From Thermorudis peleae (lineage in GTDB: Bacteria; Chloroflexota; Chloroflexia; Thermomicrobiales; Thermomicrobiaceae): 64,000 nucleotides of DNA. This document shows positions 1 through 7,531 of the stretch, one piece after another (the first letter of the stretch is position 1; each line of letters starts with the position of its first letter). Position numbers and translations under genes: made by a program. Location of the stretch: NCBI RefSeq assembly GCF_000744775.1, contig NZ_JQMP01000003.1, positions 558,001 through 622,000 on the forward strand, given 5' to 3'. Below the pieces are notes generated by a model that was given only the letters and a program-made list of their open reading frames with translations, was not told the origin of the DNA and ran no database searches.

Positions 1-1223
1 GCGCCAGGGTTCAGGCTGGCATGGGTGGGGATATCGGCATGAGATTGGCCGTCCCATGTCTCACCGTAAAGGTGCCAGCGGAAGGCCTCAACGAGGCTGC
101 GGAGCGTTGCCTCGATAACATCACGCCGTGGTGTACCGTCAGCCAAGAACCACCAGCTATCGCCAAGGTTGGTTGAGACGACGAAGGGCCAAGTCGTGCG
201 CCGAACATGCCCCTGGCTGTCTTGGACCGTTACGCGGACGGTATAGAGCCCAGGCTGCAGCGATGGCATCGTACTCGCTTGAGCCTGGAACGTGCCCAGG
301 CCATTGACTTGCATGGTCAAGGGCTGACTCGTGCTCGCTGTTGGCCCGGTAGCGAGTATGGCGGTGACGGCCGTAATCGGGTTTGGGCTCACCACGGTGA
401 AGGCGATCTGCACATTCCCCGGTGAGACGGTTGTCCATGGCTTGGGGGTAAGCGTGCTGAGTATTGGTCCAGCGACCAGTGGCGGCGGTGGCGGCGCCGT
501 GCTGATCACGCCGGTTGGTTCAAAGTCCCAGGTTGTGGTAATGCCGCCGCCGCTGAACGTAACATTGTCGATCGATCCCTGCCAATTGTTCCAGGTATAG
601 CCGCTCAAGCAACCAGCAGCGAGCATGAGGCTCGGCATCCCAGAGGCACTGGCGAGCCGGGCAGTTGGGTTCTGTGCAAGGTAGGTGCTCAGCGGTTGTG
701 GGTGGTCGCGGGTCAGTCCGGCCGTGCCGTTGGGCGACCACCAGAGGCCATTGAGCGCGTCCCAGGTCTGCCAGGTCTGAGACGTCACCGTGCCGTTTTG
801 GGACGGTTCGAAGATCAGCTGGTCATCGGGTGTGCCATCGCCCGTGAGATCAATGCTGAGTGTCAAGTACGGTGCTGCTGACGTGTTTGGTGTCTCGACA
901 TAGGTGCTGTACTGAAGTGTTGTAATGCTGCTGAGCGGGATATTTGTCAGTTGGGGGTAACGCACTTGGAACCAGCCCTTGCCATCGCTGGCGATGCGGA
1001 TCTCGAGGCTTCCCGAACCGCTTGGTGGGATAGCTGGTCCGCCGACAAACTCGCCGACCGCGAGCCCTCCGCCACTTGGGCAAGCGACCGCTTCCAACTC
1101 CCATCCGTCGGTGTTGACTGCTGCCGAGACGACTGGAATGCCAAATGCTCCGAACGCACCGACGAGGCTCAGGATCATCGCCGCGAGCCATTGAATGACT
1201 GCCAGTGTATGCCGGCGTGTCAT
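1..1223 (-). CDS. Secreted protein of unknown function, C-terminus beyond window edge
   Basis: The reverse strand is open without a stop from an ATG at 1223 to the first base of the window, about 407 codons, so the gene is truncated by the window and not by mutation. A GAGGGGG ribosome binding site lies just upstream. The N-terminus has basic residues (MTRR), a hydrophobic stretch to about residue 33 and a VSA-A type cleavage site, so it is probably exported. The mature part resembles an extracellular beta-sandwich: a region near 40-200 speaks of a calculated 'choice-of-anchor' type domain (DLTGDGTPDD, a W-rich stretch and a SIDNVTFSGG end), followed near residue 225 by an Ig-like segment. 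No catalytic motif is recognised. The family resemblance is an impression only; export is well supported. Confidence 0.7.
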   Translation of the reverse strand, partial: MTRRHTLAVIQWLAAMILSLVGAFGAFGIPVVSAAVNTDGWELEAVACPSGGGLAVGEFVGGPAIPPSGSGSLEIRIASDGKGWFQVRYPQLTNIPLSSITTLQYSTYVETPNTSAAPYLTLSIDLTGDGTPDDQLIFEPSQNGTVTSQTWQTWDALNGLWWSPNGTAGLTRDHPQPLSTYLAQNPTARLASASGMPSLMLAAGCLSGYTWNNWQGSIDNVTFSGGGITTTWDFEPTGVISTAPPPPPLVAGPILSTLTPKPWTTVSPGNVQIAFTVVSPNPITAVTAILATGPTASTSQPLTMQVNGLGTFQAQASTMPSLQPGLYTVRVTVQDSQGHVRRTTWPFVVSTNLGDSWWFLADGTPRRDVIEATLRSLVEAFRWHLYGETWDGQSHADIPTHASLNPG

Positions 1224-1301
1224 GGTATCCCCCTCGAGACCTGGCCCTTCCCTGCACTGTGACCTTAGCAAGCCTGGTTCCCTTCTGCAACCCCTCAGCT
1301 G

Positions 1302-1877
1302 TTAGGCTCTGTTTGCGCTACGTCCTGTGAGAAAGCCCCGTACGTATTGTGGTAAGTCAAGGGGAATGTGGAAGCTGAAGATATTGCCGAGGAGGAACCG
1401 TGCCATGAGCGGCCCGATGAAGGCTAAGGCCAACGTCTCGGCTGGCTCGCTCTTGGTGAGTCGACCATGCTGTTGGTGATGGCGAAAGAGCGCCATGACG
1501 CGTTCAAACGTCTGAAGGATTCCAGTTGGTGGATGGTTTGCAAGCAGTTCGGGGTGGCGAAGGAGTTCTGATAAGAGGCGCAGGAATAATCCACCGTCGG
1601 CTGCGATGAGGTCAAGGTAGGCTTGTCCGAGTGCGAGCAGGTCGTGCTCGACATCGTCCGAGGGGTCTGGTAAGGCGATCGTTGGGGTAAAGTAGTGCAG
1701 CGCTTCTTGCATCAGGTGCTGCTTTGATCCGAAATGCCGGAAGAGTGTGAGTTCTGTGACACCGGCAGTCTCAGCAATGATCCGCGTTGTTGCGCCGCGG
1801 TAGCCATACGTGGCCAGTGCTTCAAGCGCTGCAGTGAGAAGCCGCTGGTGAGCTGAGGTTTCCCCTTCTTTGATCAC
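1302..1877 (-). CDS. TetR/AcrR family transcriptional regulator
   Basis: A 191-aa protein starting at GTG 1877 behind GGAAGG. Residues about 10-55 form the TetR helix-turn-helix: a first helix (RLLTAALEALATYGYRGATT), then RIIAETAGVTELTLFRHFGSK with the characteristic T-x-x-x-x-F-x-F/H-F-x-S/G-K end. The C-terminal 130 residues are the variable ligand-binding and dimerisation part. It is divergent from the unknown gene at 2091, and the shared 210-bp gap is the obvious place for its operator. Its ligand cannot be inferred. TetR proteins near lipid genes often respond to acyl-CoA, but the beta-oxidation genes here lie far away. Confidence 0.85.
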   Translation of the reverse strand: MIKEGETSAHQRLLTAALEALATYGYRGATTRIIAETAGVTELTLFRHFGSKQHLMQEALHYFTPTIALPDPSDDVEHDLLALGQAYLDLIAADGGLFLRLLSELLRHPELLANHPPTGILQTFERVMALFRHHQQHGRLTKSEPAETLALAFIGPLMARFLLGNIFSFHIPLDLPQYVRGFLTGRSANRA

Positions 1878-1978
1878 GCATACGCCCTTCCGCGATCAAT
1901 CCTGCCTTACGGTACGATACTGTGGCCCCCTATAGTAGGTACTAACATGCCGGCGTCATTGTAGCAAGCAGCGACTTG

Positions 1979-2008
1979 TTGCGCGGCATATGCATGCAGT
2001 GGTATAGT
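1979..2008 (+). promoter_or_regulatory. Putative sigma-70 promoter
   Basis: TTGCGC (1979-1984) and TATAGT (2003-2008) are separated by 18 bp, ahead of the gene at 2091. The -10 matches consensus at five of six positions, the -35 only at TTG. Transcription would start close to 2015, immediately before the inverted repeat at 2018-2046. Confidence 0.35.
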
Positions 2009-2017
2009 TAAGAAAAC

Positions 2018-2046
2018 TTGCGCTTACTTGTATAAAGTAAGCGCAA
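2018..2046. promoter_or_regulatory. Perfect 12-bp inverted repeat, operator or leader hairpin
   Basis: TTGCGCTTACTT (2018-2029) and its exact complement AAGTAAGCGCAA (2035-2046) flank five bases, GTATA. It lies just downstream of the likely transcription start and 30-45 bp before the gene at 2091. A perfect 12-bp dyad fits a dimeric repressor operator; the TetR regulator next door is the nearest candidate. As RNA it would also fold as a hairpin, but no U-run follows, so termination is unlikely. Confidence 0.6.
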
Positions 2047-2090
2047 TCGGATCAGTTAAAGGAGTTGTAGATTTGATGGGAGGTGATACC

Positions 2091-2798
2091 GTGGCTGAAG
2101 GAAACCGGCAGCTCGCGTTGCAGCATGAGCGTGCGCTGAACACGTTCGTTCGTGAGATCTGGGGCCCAATTCCGGAAGAGCGTGAGGTTCGTTTGAAAAG
2201 CCTAAAGGCGTGGGGATTTGATCTGCTGCAAGGACTCCGTGGTGGCCAGGCTGCGTTTTTTGTCGCGGAAGCTGGACGGCGTCAGGCTGGTGAGCAGTAC
2301 GAGGAAGAGGGAGAATCCTATGCCGTGCATCGCATTGTCGACGAGCTCCGCGGCGCAACCTTGCGAATTCGCGTCGATCTCGAAGATCGACGCGGGGTGA
2401 TTCGCGCCTATCATCGCTCACCGGAGGGGCAGGATACATTGCTTTTTACGCTACCGGCGGGCGAGTTGTTGTTGGCCTTCTTCCGCAAGCGGGGATTTGG
2501 CAAGCTCTCACAGGCGTTCCACTCGAGTGGCTTGACAACAGAGTTGATCCAAGCGCGCGGACAGGTAGGGCGCGCTGTGCCCTTTGACCAACTTCCGGCC
2601 AAGTGGCGGCGCGCTCTCCGGGAAGCTCACGATGTGCTTCGGGATCGCACCGGCGTTGGGCGTTTTTCGCTGGTCTATTTTGGCCAGAACAAAGATGGGG
2701 ATGATCGCTACATTGTGACCTGGCTCTTGCCGACCATCCATCTGTTCGACGTTGATACCGCTGAGCATCTTGAAGGCCTGCTTGCTGCCCTAGATTAA
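2091..2798 (+). CDS. Unrecognised protein, 235 aa
   Basis: I do not recognise the family. I start it at GTG 2091 because a near-ideal GGAGGTGAT sits 7 nt before it; an in-frame ATG at 2076 and one at 2028 also exist, but 2028 lies inside the inverted repeat. The protein is soluble, with no signal peptide or membrane segment. It is rich in charged residues and has two alternating parts: residues about 1-130, with a run of acidic residues near EQYEEEGES, and a C-terminal half with RFSLVYFGQNKDGDDRY and a hydrophobic strand WLLPTIHLF. It stands alone between a divergent TetR gene and the oxidoreductase, so the repressor may control it. Confidence 0.7.
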   Translation: MAEGNRQLALQHERALNTFVREIWGPIPEEREVRLKSLKAWGFDLLQGLRGGQAAFFVAEAGRRQAGEQYEEEGESYAVHRIVDELRGATLRIRVDLEDRRGVIRAYHRSPEGQDTLLFTLPAGELLLAFFRKRGFGKLSQAFHSSGLTTELIQARGQVGRAVPFDQLPAKWRRALREAHDVLRDRTGVGRFSLVYFGQNKDGDDRYIVTWLLPTIHLFDVDTAEHLEGLLAALD

Positions 2799-2812
2799 GG
2801 GCGTACCCTCCG

Positions 2813-2830
2813 CTTGCCAACAGTGGCAAG
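2813..2830. repeat. Small hairpin between genes
   Basis: CTTGCC-AACAGT-GGCAAG is a perfect 6-bp stem between the unknown gene and the oxidoreductase. There is no T-run, so it may only mark the 3' end of the upstream message. Confidence 0.3.
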
Positions 2831-2866
2831 ATCAACAGTGAGAGAATCGCAAGGCAGGAGGGGGCT

Positions 2867-3874
2867 ATGGGACACCTCGGGTATTGTGCAAGTTTTGAGC
2901 AGTTTCACCCTCGTGATTTACTTCGCTGGAGCCAGCTTGCTGAGCAGTCTGGGTTTGACGCCGTGCTTGCTTCCGACCACTTTCATCCTTGGACGCCCGA
3001 GCAGGGGCAGAGCGGCTTCGTCTGGTCATGGCTTGGTGCACTTGGGGCGACCACGCGTCTGCGCTTCGGTGTCGGTGTCACAGCCCCAATTGGGTTCCGC
3101 TATCATCCAGCCATTATCGCCCAGGCTGCAGCGACGCTTGAGGCGATGTTTCCTGGCCGGTTCTGGCTCGGCGTGGGGGCAGGCGAGGCGCTGAACGAGC
3201 ATATTGTTGGGCGCTATTGGCCTGAAGCACCTGAGCGCATCCGCATACTGCTTGAGGCAATCGATGTGATCCAGCAACTCTTTACCGGGAAGGTTGTCAA
3301 GTACAGCGGTCGATATTTTACGCTTGAGAGTGCGCGATTATACACCATGCCGGAAACACCGCCTCCGGTGATTGTTGGCACGGCAGGTCCCTACATGAGT
3401 GAGCGTGCTGGCGAGCGGTGCGATGGCATCCTGACTCCCGGCGCAGCTGATGAAAAGTTGCGCCAGCTTCTGAGTCGTTTTGAAAAGGGGGCACGTTCGG
3501 CTGGGAAAGATCCGGTTCGTATGCCGCGCCTACTGCAGCTCCACGTTTCCTGGGCCGAGACTGATGAGGAAGCCCTGGAGCAGGCGATGCGCGAGTGGCC
3601 AAACGGTGGTATGGCCTTCCCCAAGGCGGATATCCGCAATCCCGAGGACTTTGCCGCAATGGCACGGCTGGTGCGTCCCGAGCATTTCCAGAACCGAGTG
3701 CTCATCTCGGCCGATCTTGAGCAGCATCGGGAACAGATTCAGCACTACATTGATCTCGGCTTTACGGAGATCTACGTCCACAATGTAGGGCGGAACCAAG
3801 AGGCTTTTATCAAAGCCTACGGCGAGCATGTCATCCCGAAGTTGCGCTGGCCTGAGCCAGTGACTGCGTCATGA
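2867..3874 (+). CDS. F420-dependent LLM-class oxidoreductase
   Basis: A 335-aa single-domain TIM-barrel enzyme of the luciferase-like family, in the branch that includes F420-dependent glucose-6-phosphate dehydrogenase and its relatives. Supporting motifs are SDHFHPW near residue 36 (active-site His in the FGD group), WSWLGALGATT, a GVGVTAPIGFRYHP loop, the PGRFWLGVGAGEALNEH motif near 103, and PPVIVGTAGPYMSERAGE near 166. The family reduces or oxidises substrates with the deazaflavin F420 rather than FMN; that is known of the family and not proved here. A GGAGGGG site precedes the ATG. The true substrate is unknown. A strong GC hairpin follows the stop. Confidence 0.85.
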   Translation: MGHLGYCASFEQFHPRDLLRWSQLAEQSGFDAVLASDHFHPWTPEQGQSGFVWSWLGALGATTRLRFGVGVTAPIGFRYHPAIIAQAAATLEAMFPGRFWLGVGAGEALNEHIVGRYWPEAPERIRILLEAIDVIQQLFTGKVVKYSGRYFTLESARLYTMPETPPPVIVGTAGPYMSERAGERCDGILTPGAADEKLRQLLSRFEKGARSAGKDPVRMPRLLQLHVSWAETDEEALEQAMREWPNGGMAFPKADIRNPEDFAAMARLVRPEHFQNRVLISADLEQHREQIQHYIDLGFTEIYVHNVGRNQEAFIKAYGEHVIPKLRWPEPVTAS

Positions 3875-3900
3875 GCCTTGTTCGTCCATAAACGCAGCGC

Positions 3901-3932
3901 GCCCCCCGTCAGGACTTTCCTGCGGGGGGGGG
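3901..3932 (+). terminator. GC-rich hairpin after the LLM oxidoreductase
   Basis: CCCCCCG-T-CAGGA pairs with TCCTG-CGGGGGG around a CTT loop, with one bulged T. The stem is very stable but lacks a T-run. It lies 27 bp after the stop codon and before the convergent 65-aa gene, so it may serve both directions. Confidence 0.5.
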
Positions 3933-3977
3933 CGATGCATGCGGGTTGTGTTGCAGTGTCGTACCGGCCACGACCGC

Positions 3978-4175
3978 TTAGCGAATGTCGAGGATCCGGA
4001 AGCGCCGGATTCGGCGCAGTCGTGGCGCGGTAGCCTCAGTTGTCTGCTCTTCGGCCTGATCCTGGGCAGTTGTTGTTGGCAGCGAGGACTCCTCGATCCG
4101 GCGCGGAACTGGTACCGCTCGGATCACTGGCCGACCATTTTGGGTGACGATGGTATAGCGCATATAATTCCGCAT
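3978..4175 (-). CDS. Small basic protein, 65 aa, unrecognised
   Basis: Starts at ATG 4175 behind an excellent AAAGGAGGGGA site; an upstream in-frame start at 4214 has no such site. The protein begins MRNYMRYTIVTQNGRPVIR, has a Thr/Gln/Glu-rich middle and ends in an Arg-rich tail (RLRRIRRFRILDIR). No membrane segment or known fold is visible. It is preceded by a promoter with a perfect TTGACA and a leader of about 230 nt with several strong stems and a terminator-like hairpin, suggesting expression controlled at the RNA level. The small size makes it uncertain, but the start site and upstream organisation argue it is real. Confidence 0.55.
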   Translation of the reverse strand: MRNYMRYTIVTQNGRPVIRAVPVPRRIEESSLPTTTAQDQAEEQTTEATAPRLRRIRRFRILDIR

Positions 4176-4408
4176 CGCTCCCCTCCTTTGGGCGTCTGCA
4201 TGTTTGGTGTGCACTGCGACACCCCCCGAGCTAGCTCGGGAGCGGAGGGGTGATGCGACAAGAGGAGATTAGAAATCCGCACCCGACCAGCTCGTGGGGG
4301 TTGTACTGCCTATCGGTCCAGCATCCATCGAACCAAACCCTCCACGAGACACAAAAACAGCGGCGTTACCTGCCGCTTCTCAATTCCGCTGGGCTCCATT
4401 GCCCAGCG
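4176..4408 (-). ncRNA. Candidate structured leader RNA with internal terminator
   Basis: Read on the reverse strand, the 230 nt before the 65-aa gene contain, in order: a perfect 8-bp stem with 6-nt loop (4387-4408), a 6-bp stem followed by five T's (4353-4377), a 10-bp stem with one bulged A (4338-4348 with 4291-4300) enclosing an inner GGTTC/GGACC helix, and a 16-bp palindrome CCCGAGCTAGCTCGGG (4225-4240). The Shine-Dalgarno site is at the end. The layout resembles a riboswitch or attenuator, but it matches none of the classes I tried to fit. This 329-bp stretch contains no other gene. Confidence 0.45.
4353..4377 (-). terminator. Intrinsic terminator or attenuator in the leader
   Basis: On the reverse strand AGCGGC (4377-4372) pairs with GCCGCT (4364-4359) around a 7-nt loop, followed by G and then five T's (4357-4353). 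It is only about 50 nt from the predicted transcription start, so it would end transcription before the 65-aa gene unless prevented. Confidence 0.5.
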
Positions 4409-4413
4409 CTCTC

Positions 4414-4442
4414 AGTGTACTCCGCCTATGCCTTTCTGTCAA
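4414..4442 (-). promoter_or_regulatory. Promoter of the structured leader
   Basis: On the reverse strand a perfect TTGACA (4442-4437), a 17-bp spacer and TACACT (4419-4414). The start point would be near 4407, at the base of the first hairpin. Confidence 0.6.
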
Positions 4443-4504
4443 GCGCTGCCCGTGCCCACGCGTTACACTGACACGACAGAGGCGACTGGCGGAGGAGGCG
4501 TGCC

Positions 4505-5899
4505 ATGGCAGATGTCGATGTTGCAGTAGTCGGAGCCGGTTACGCCGGCTTGACGGCTGCATGGCGGCTCCAGGAAGCCGGCGTGCGTGTCGTCGTGCTC
4601 GAAGCACGTGACCGAATCGGCGGGCGAGTCTGGTCGGTGCCGCTCAGCGAGGGGGGCACGAGCCCGGTGATCGACCTTGGCGGCCAGTGGGTTGGACCGG
4701 GACAGGAGCGTATCCTCCGTCTGGCTCGGCGCTTTGAGTTGCCGCTCGAGCGGGTCTATACCCGCGGGCGGCACCTTGTGCTGGTCGATGGGACTGCCCG
4801 TCCCTATCGCGGCCTCATTCCGCCGGTTGGCTTGAAGCGCACACTCCAGCTTGGCTGGCTTCTCTTGCGGCTTGATCTTGCAGCGCGGCGCATTCCGGTC
4901 GACTATCCCTGGTCGGGGCGTCGCGCGAAGTTACTTGATCGGCAAACGCTTGGAGACTGGCTCGACCGGCACGCACGTGATCCGGTGGTGCGCGGGTTGC
5001 TCGAGACGGCGATCACTGCGGTGTTCTCAGCTGAGCCCGAGGAATTGTCCTATCTCTATAGTCTGTTCTACATGCACAGTGGCAAGAGCTTCCAGCATCT
5101 GCTCAGCGTCCGAGGTGGAGCACAGGAACGGAAGTTTGCCTCTGGTGCTGACGCTCTTGCTCGCATCATCGCTGGAAAGCTCGGCAACCGTATCCATCTT
5201 GGGCAGCCGGTTCAGGCCATCGTGGCCTCGCCACAGGACGTGCTCATTCGCACACCTGATGAAACGGTTCATGCCAATTACGTTGTTGTCGCCGTGCCAC
5301 CGCCGTTGTGGCGAAAAATCGCTTTTGCACCAGAGTTGCCAGAATCACTGGCTGTGCTTTCCCACGAGATGAAGATGGGCGCGGTGATTAAATGGCATGT
5401 TGTCTTTGACGAGGCCTTCTGGCGTGAACGTGGCCTCTCAGGCCAGATTGTTGCGGCTGATGGGGATGTCCGTGTCGCGTTCGATAACAGTCCGCCGAGC
5501 GGTCGTCCTGGGATGCTTGTTGGCTTTCTTGAGGGGGCAGCGGCTCGTCGTCTCTCCTGGCTCTCAATGAACGAGCGCGCTGCGATTGTCCAGCGTTTTC
5601 TTGAGGCGGCTTTTGGCTCCTTGCCGCCAATCCGGCTCTATCGCGACCATGTCTGGCAAGCCGAACCTTGGTCAGAGGGAGCGTACGTTGCCAATATGGG
5701 ACCGGGGATTCTTTCGCGGCACTATCGGATGGTGCGTCGAAACTGGGGCCGGATCGTCTGGGCTGGTACTGAAACCTCGCCAGTGTGGTACGGCTACATT
5801 GAGGGTGCCATCTTGAGCGGAGCTCGCGCGGCCCTGCAAGTACTTGGCCTGGAGAGCTATCGCACAACGCCACCAAGCGACGCGCCACGCCTTCGCTAG
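4505..5899 (+). CDS. Flavin-containing amine oxidase family protein
   Basis: A 464-aa FAD enzyme. The N-terminus has the dinucleotide-binding motif VAVVGAGYAGLTAA (residues 5-18) followed by the second-strand Glu (VVVLEARDRIGGRV), the extended GG motif typical of monoamine oxidases. GGQWVGPGQERILRL near 60-75 is a conserved substrate/FAD segment. The C-terminal FAD-binding end is present: RIVWAGTETSPVWYGYIEGAILSGARAA. No signal peptide is seen. The family oxidises amines to imines with release of hydrogen peroxide, or desaturates other substrates; the actual substrate is unknown. The start has a GGAGGAGG site. It is not in an obvious operon. Confidence 0.88.
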   Translation: MADVDVAVVGAGYAGLTAAWRLQEAGVRVVVLEARDRIGGRVWSVPLSEGGTSPVIDLGGQWVGPGQERILRLARRFELPLERVYTRGRHLVLVDGTARPYRGLIPPVGLKRTLQLGWLLLRLDLAARRIPVDYPWSGRRAKLLDRQTLGDWLDRHARDPVVRGLLETAITAVFSAEPEELSYLYSLFYMHSGKSFQHLLSVRGGAQERKFASGADALARIIAGKLGNRIHLGQPVQAIVASPQDVLIRTPDETVHANYVVVAVPPPLWRKIAFAPELPESLAVLSHEMKMGAVIKWHVVFDEAFWRERGLSGQIVAADGDVRVAFDNSPPSGRPGMLVGFLEGAAARRLSWLSMNERAAIVQRFLEAAFGSLPPIRLYRDHVWQAEPWSEGAYVANMGPGILSRHYRMVRRNWGRIVWAGTETSPVWYGYIEGAILSGARAALQVLGLESYRTTPPSDAPRLR

Positions 5900-5954
5900 G
5901 TGATCAGATGATCTCTTGTCAGAAGAAGAGGGGCGGCGTAAAGTTACCGATTGC

Positions 5955-6001
5955 CCGCTGCCGGCAGCGGCCAGGCACAAAACGGGCGGGTAGCTGCCCG
6001 T
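5955..6001. repeat. Two hairpins between amine oxidase and exporter
   Basis: CCGCTGCCGGCAGCGG (5955-5970) is a perfect 16-bp palindrome, and ACGGGC (5982-5987) pairs with GCCCGT (5996-6001). There is no T-run. They may end the amine oxidase transcript or bind a regulator of the exporter. Confidence 0.35.
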
Positions 6002-6044
6002 TGAGAACGCTTCACGGCCGCTTGGGAAAGGGGAATGGTTACTG

Positions 6045-7526
6045 ATGGTGGAGACGGCAGCGCAAGCGGACATGACCAGACATCGACCGCGGACAAGCCG
6101 AGGGCCTGGCCTGCGGTCGATTTTCATTTTTATCGTGGTCGCGCTTGCCTTGCTCATGTCGAGTATCGATTCAACGATTGTGGCGGTTGGCTTGCCAGCC
6201 ATGGTCGAGGGGCTGAAGACGAACCTTGTCTGGCTTGGCTGGGTATTGACCGCGTACCAGCTTTCGCAGACTGTCGTGATGCCGATGGCCGGCAAGCTTA
6301 GTGACGAGCTTGGCCGTAAATGGCTCTTTCTGGGCTGCGTCTTTCTCTTCACGCTGAGCTCGTTGCTCTGTGCTCTTGCCCCCAATGTCTACTTACTGAT
6401 TCTCTTCCGTGTGTTTCAGGCGATGGGCGGCGGCGCGTTTTTGCCTTCAGCGTCAGGCATTGTGAGCGATGTTTTCGATGACCGCTGGCGCCCAACGGCA
6501 ATTGGCCTCTTCACGAGTGTCTTCCCCTTGGGAGGCATCATCGGGCCAAACGTCGGTGGCTGGATGATCGATCACTTTGGCTGGCGTTCGATCTTCTTCG
6601 TCAACGTGCCGATCGGGGTGGTTTTGCTCCTGGCTGGCTTGGTCTTGATTCCGCGCGGCGTGCGTGCCCCGGGGCAGCACCGCATTGACTTTCTGGGGGC
6701 GGGCCTGTTTGCGCTTGGAATTGTGGGGATCATGTATGGCATGACCGTCTGGGGGAACCAGGTCGTCTTTAGCTGGCAGGTTGCCCTCTGGATTGCTCTT
6801 GGGATTCTCGCCCTCGTTGCCTTTGTCTATCAAGAGAGCCGAGCACCCGACCCGATGGTCGAGTTGCGGCTGCTGCGCGAGCGTGCCTTCGCTGCGGTCA
6901 ACATCTATAATTTCCTCTACGGTGCCCTCGTCTTTGGCTTTTTTAGCTTTATCCCGCTCTATGCGATCGATGTCTATCACATGTCTGAGACGACTGCTGG
7001 GTTTATCCTCACACCCCGTGCCATCATTATGGTGCTGTGCTCGACGATAAGCTCGTTCGTTTTGATCCGTACTGGCTATCGGGTGCCAATGATCGCTGGG
7101 ATTCTCTTCGTCAGTCTCGGCCTGTTCTTGACCTCGCAAGGCTGGCAACATGTGACGCTCTTCGGCCACCCAGTCAGCGACGTCGTCCTGCTTTCAGCGC
7201 TTGTTGGGATCACCGGCATTGGCGTGGGGATCAGCGGGCCGGCATCGAATAATGCGGCGGTCGAGCTGATGCCTGAGGCCGTGGCCCGCATTATTGGACT
7301 CCGGGGCATGTTTCGCTCGACAGGAGGTGTGCTGGGTACGGCGACCATCGTGCTGCTACTGGCGCACTTCCAGAATCAGGGACACGGGCTTGAAGTCATT
7401 CTCCGTGGTCTTTCTGCCCTGATTCTGCTCGTGATTCCCATTATTTTCCTGATTCCGGATACGGCTCGGGCCCGCTGGCTGAAGCGGCAACAACAGCTGG
7501 CTCGGGTGCGGGGAGCGGGTGACTAA
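6045..7526 (+). CDS. DHA2-type MFS drug exporter (EmrB/QacA family)
   Basis: A 493-aa integral membrane protein with about 14 hydrophobic segments, the number typical of DHA2 proton antiporters. It has motif D1 near the first helix (LLMSSIDSTIVAVGLPAM), motif A between helices 2 and 3 (GKLSDELGRKWLF) and an antiporter motif C-like segment (SVFPLGGIIGPNVGGWM). The first about 25 residues are polar and Arg-rich; translation could start at the in-frame ATG at 6072, which would remove nine of them. The substrate cannot be read from sequence. It ends 5 bp from the convergent crotonase gene. Confidence 0.9.
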   Translation: MVETAAQADMTRHRPRTSRGPGLRSIFIFIVVALALLMSSIDSTIVAVGLPAMVEGLKTNLVWLGWVLTAYQLSQTVVMPMAGKLSDELGRKWLFLGCVFLFTLSSLLCALAPNVYLLILFRVFQAMGGGAFLPSASGIVSDVFDDRWRPTAIGLFTSVFPLGGIIGPNVGGWMIDHFGWRSIFFVNVPIGVVLLLAGLVLIPRGVRAPGQHRIDFLGAGLFALGIVGIMYGMTVWGNQVVFSWQVALWIALGILALVAFVYQESRAPDPMVELRLLRERAFAAVNIYNFLYGALVFGFFSFIPLYAIDVYHMSETTAGFILTPRAIIMVLCSTISSFVLIRTGYRVPMIAGILFVSLGLFLTSQGWQHVTLFGHPVSDVVLLSALVGITGIGVGISGPASNNAAVELMPEAVARIIGLRGMFRSTGGVLGTATIVLLLAHFQNQGHGLEVILRGLSALILLVIPIIFLIPDTARARWLKRQQQLARVRGAGD

Positions 7527-7531
7527 GCTCG

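Noticed and set aside
4353-4408. T-box or fluoride riboswitch
   Set aside because: There is no T-box antiterminator with a UGGN bulge, and the fluoride motif's conserved second half is missing. Left as an unassigned structured leader.
5672-6385. A 237-aa reverse-strand frame over amine oxidase and exporter
   Set aside because: It overlaps two well-supported genes antisense and has no domain or start site.
6453-7169. A 238-aa charged reverse-strand frame within the exporter
   Set aside because: It is the complement of membrane-helix codons, which gives His/Glu/Asp-rich nonsense.
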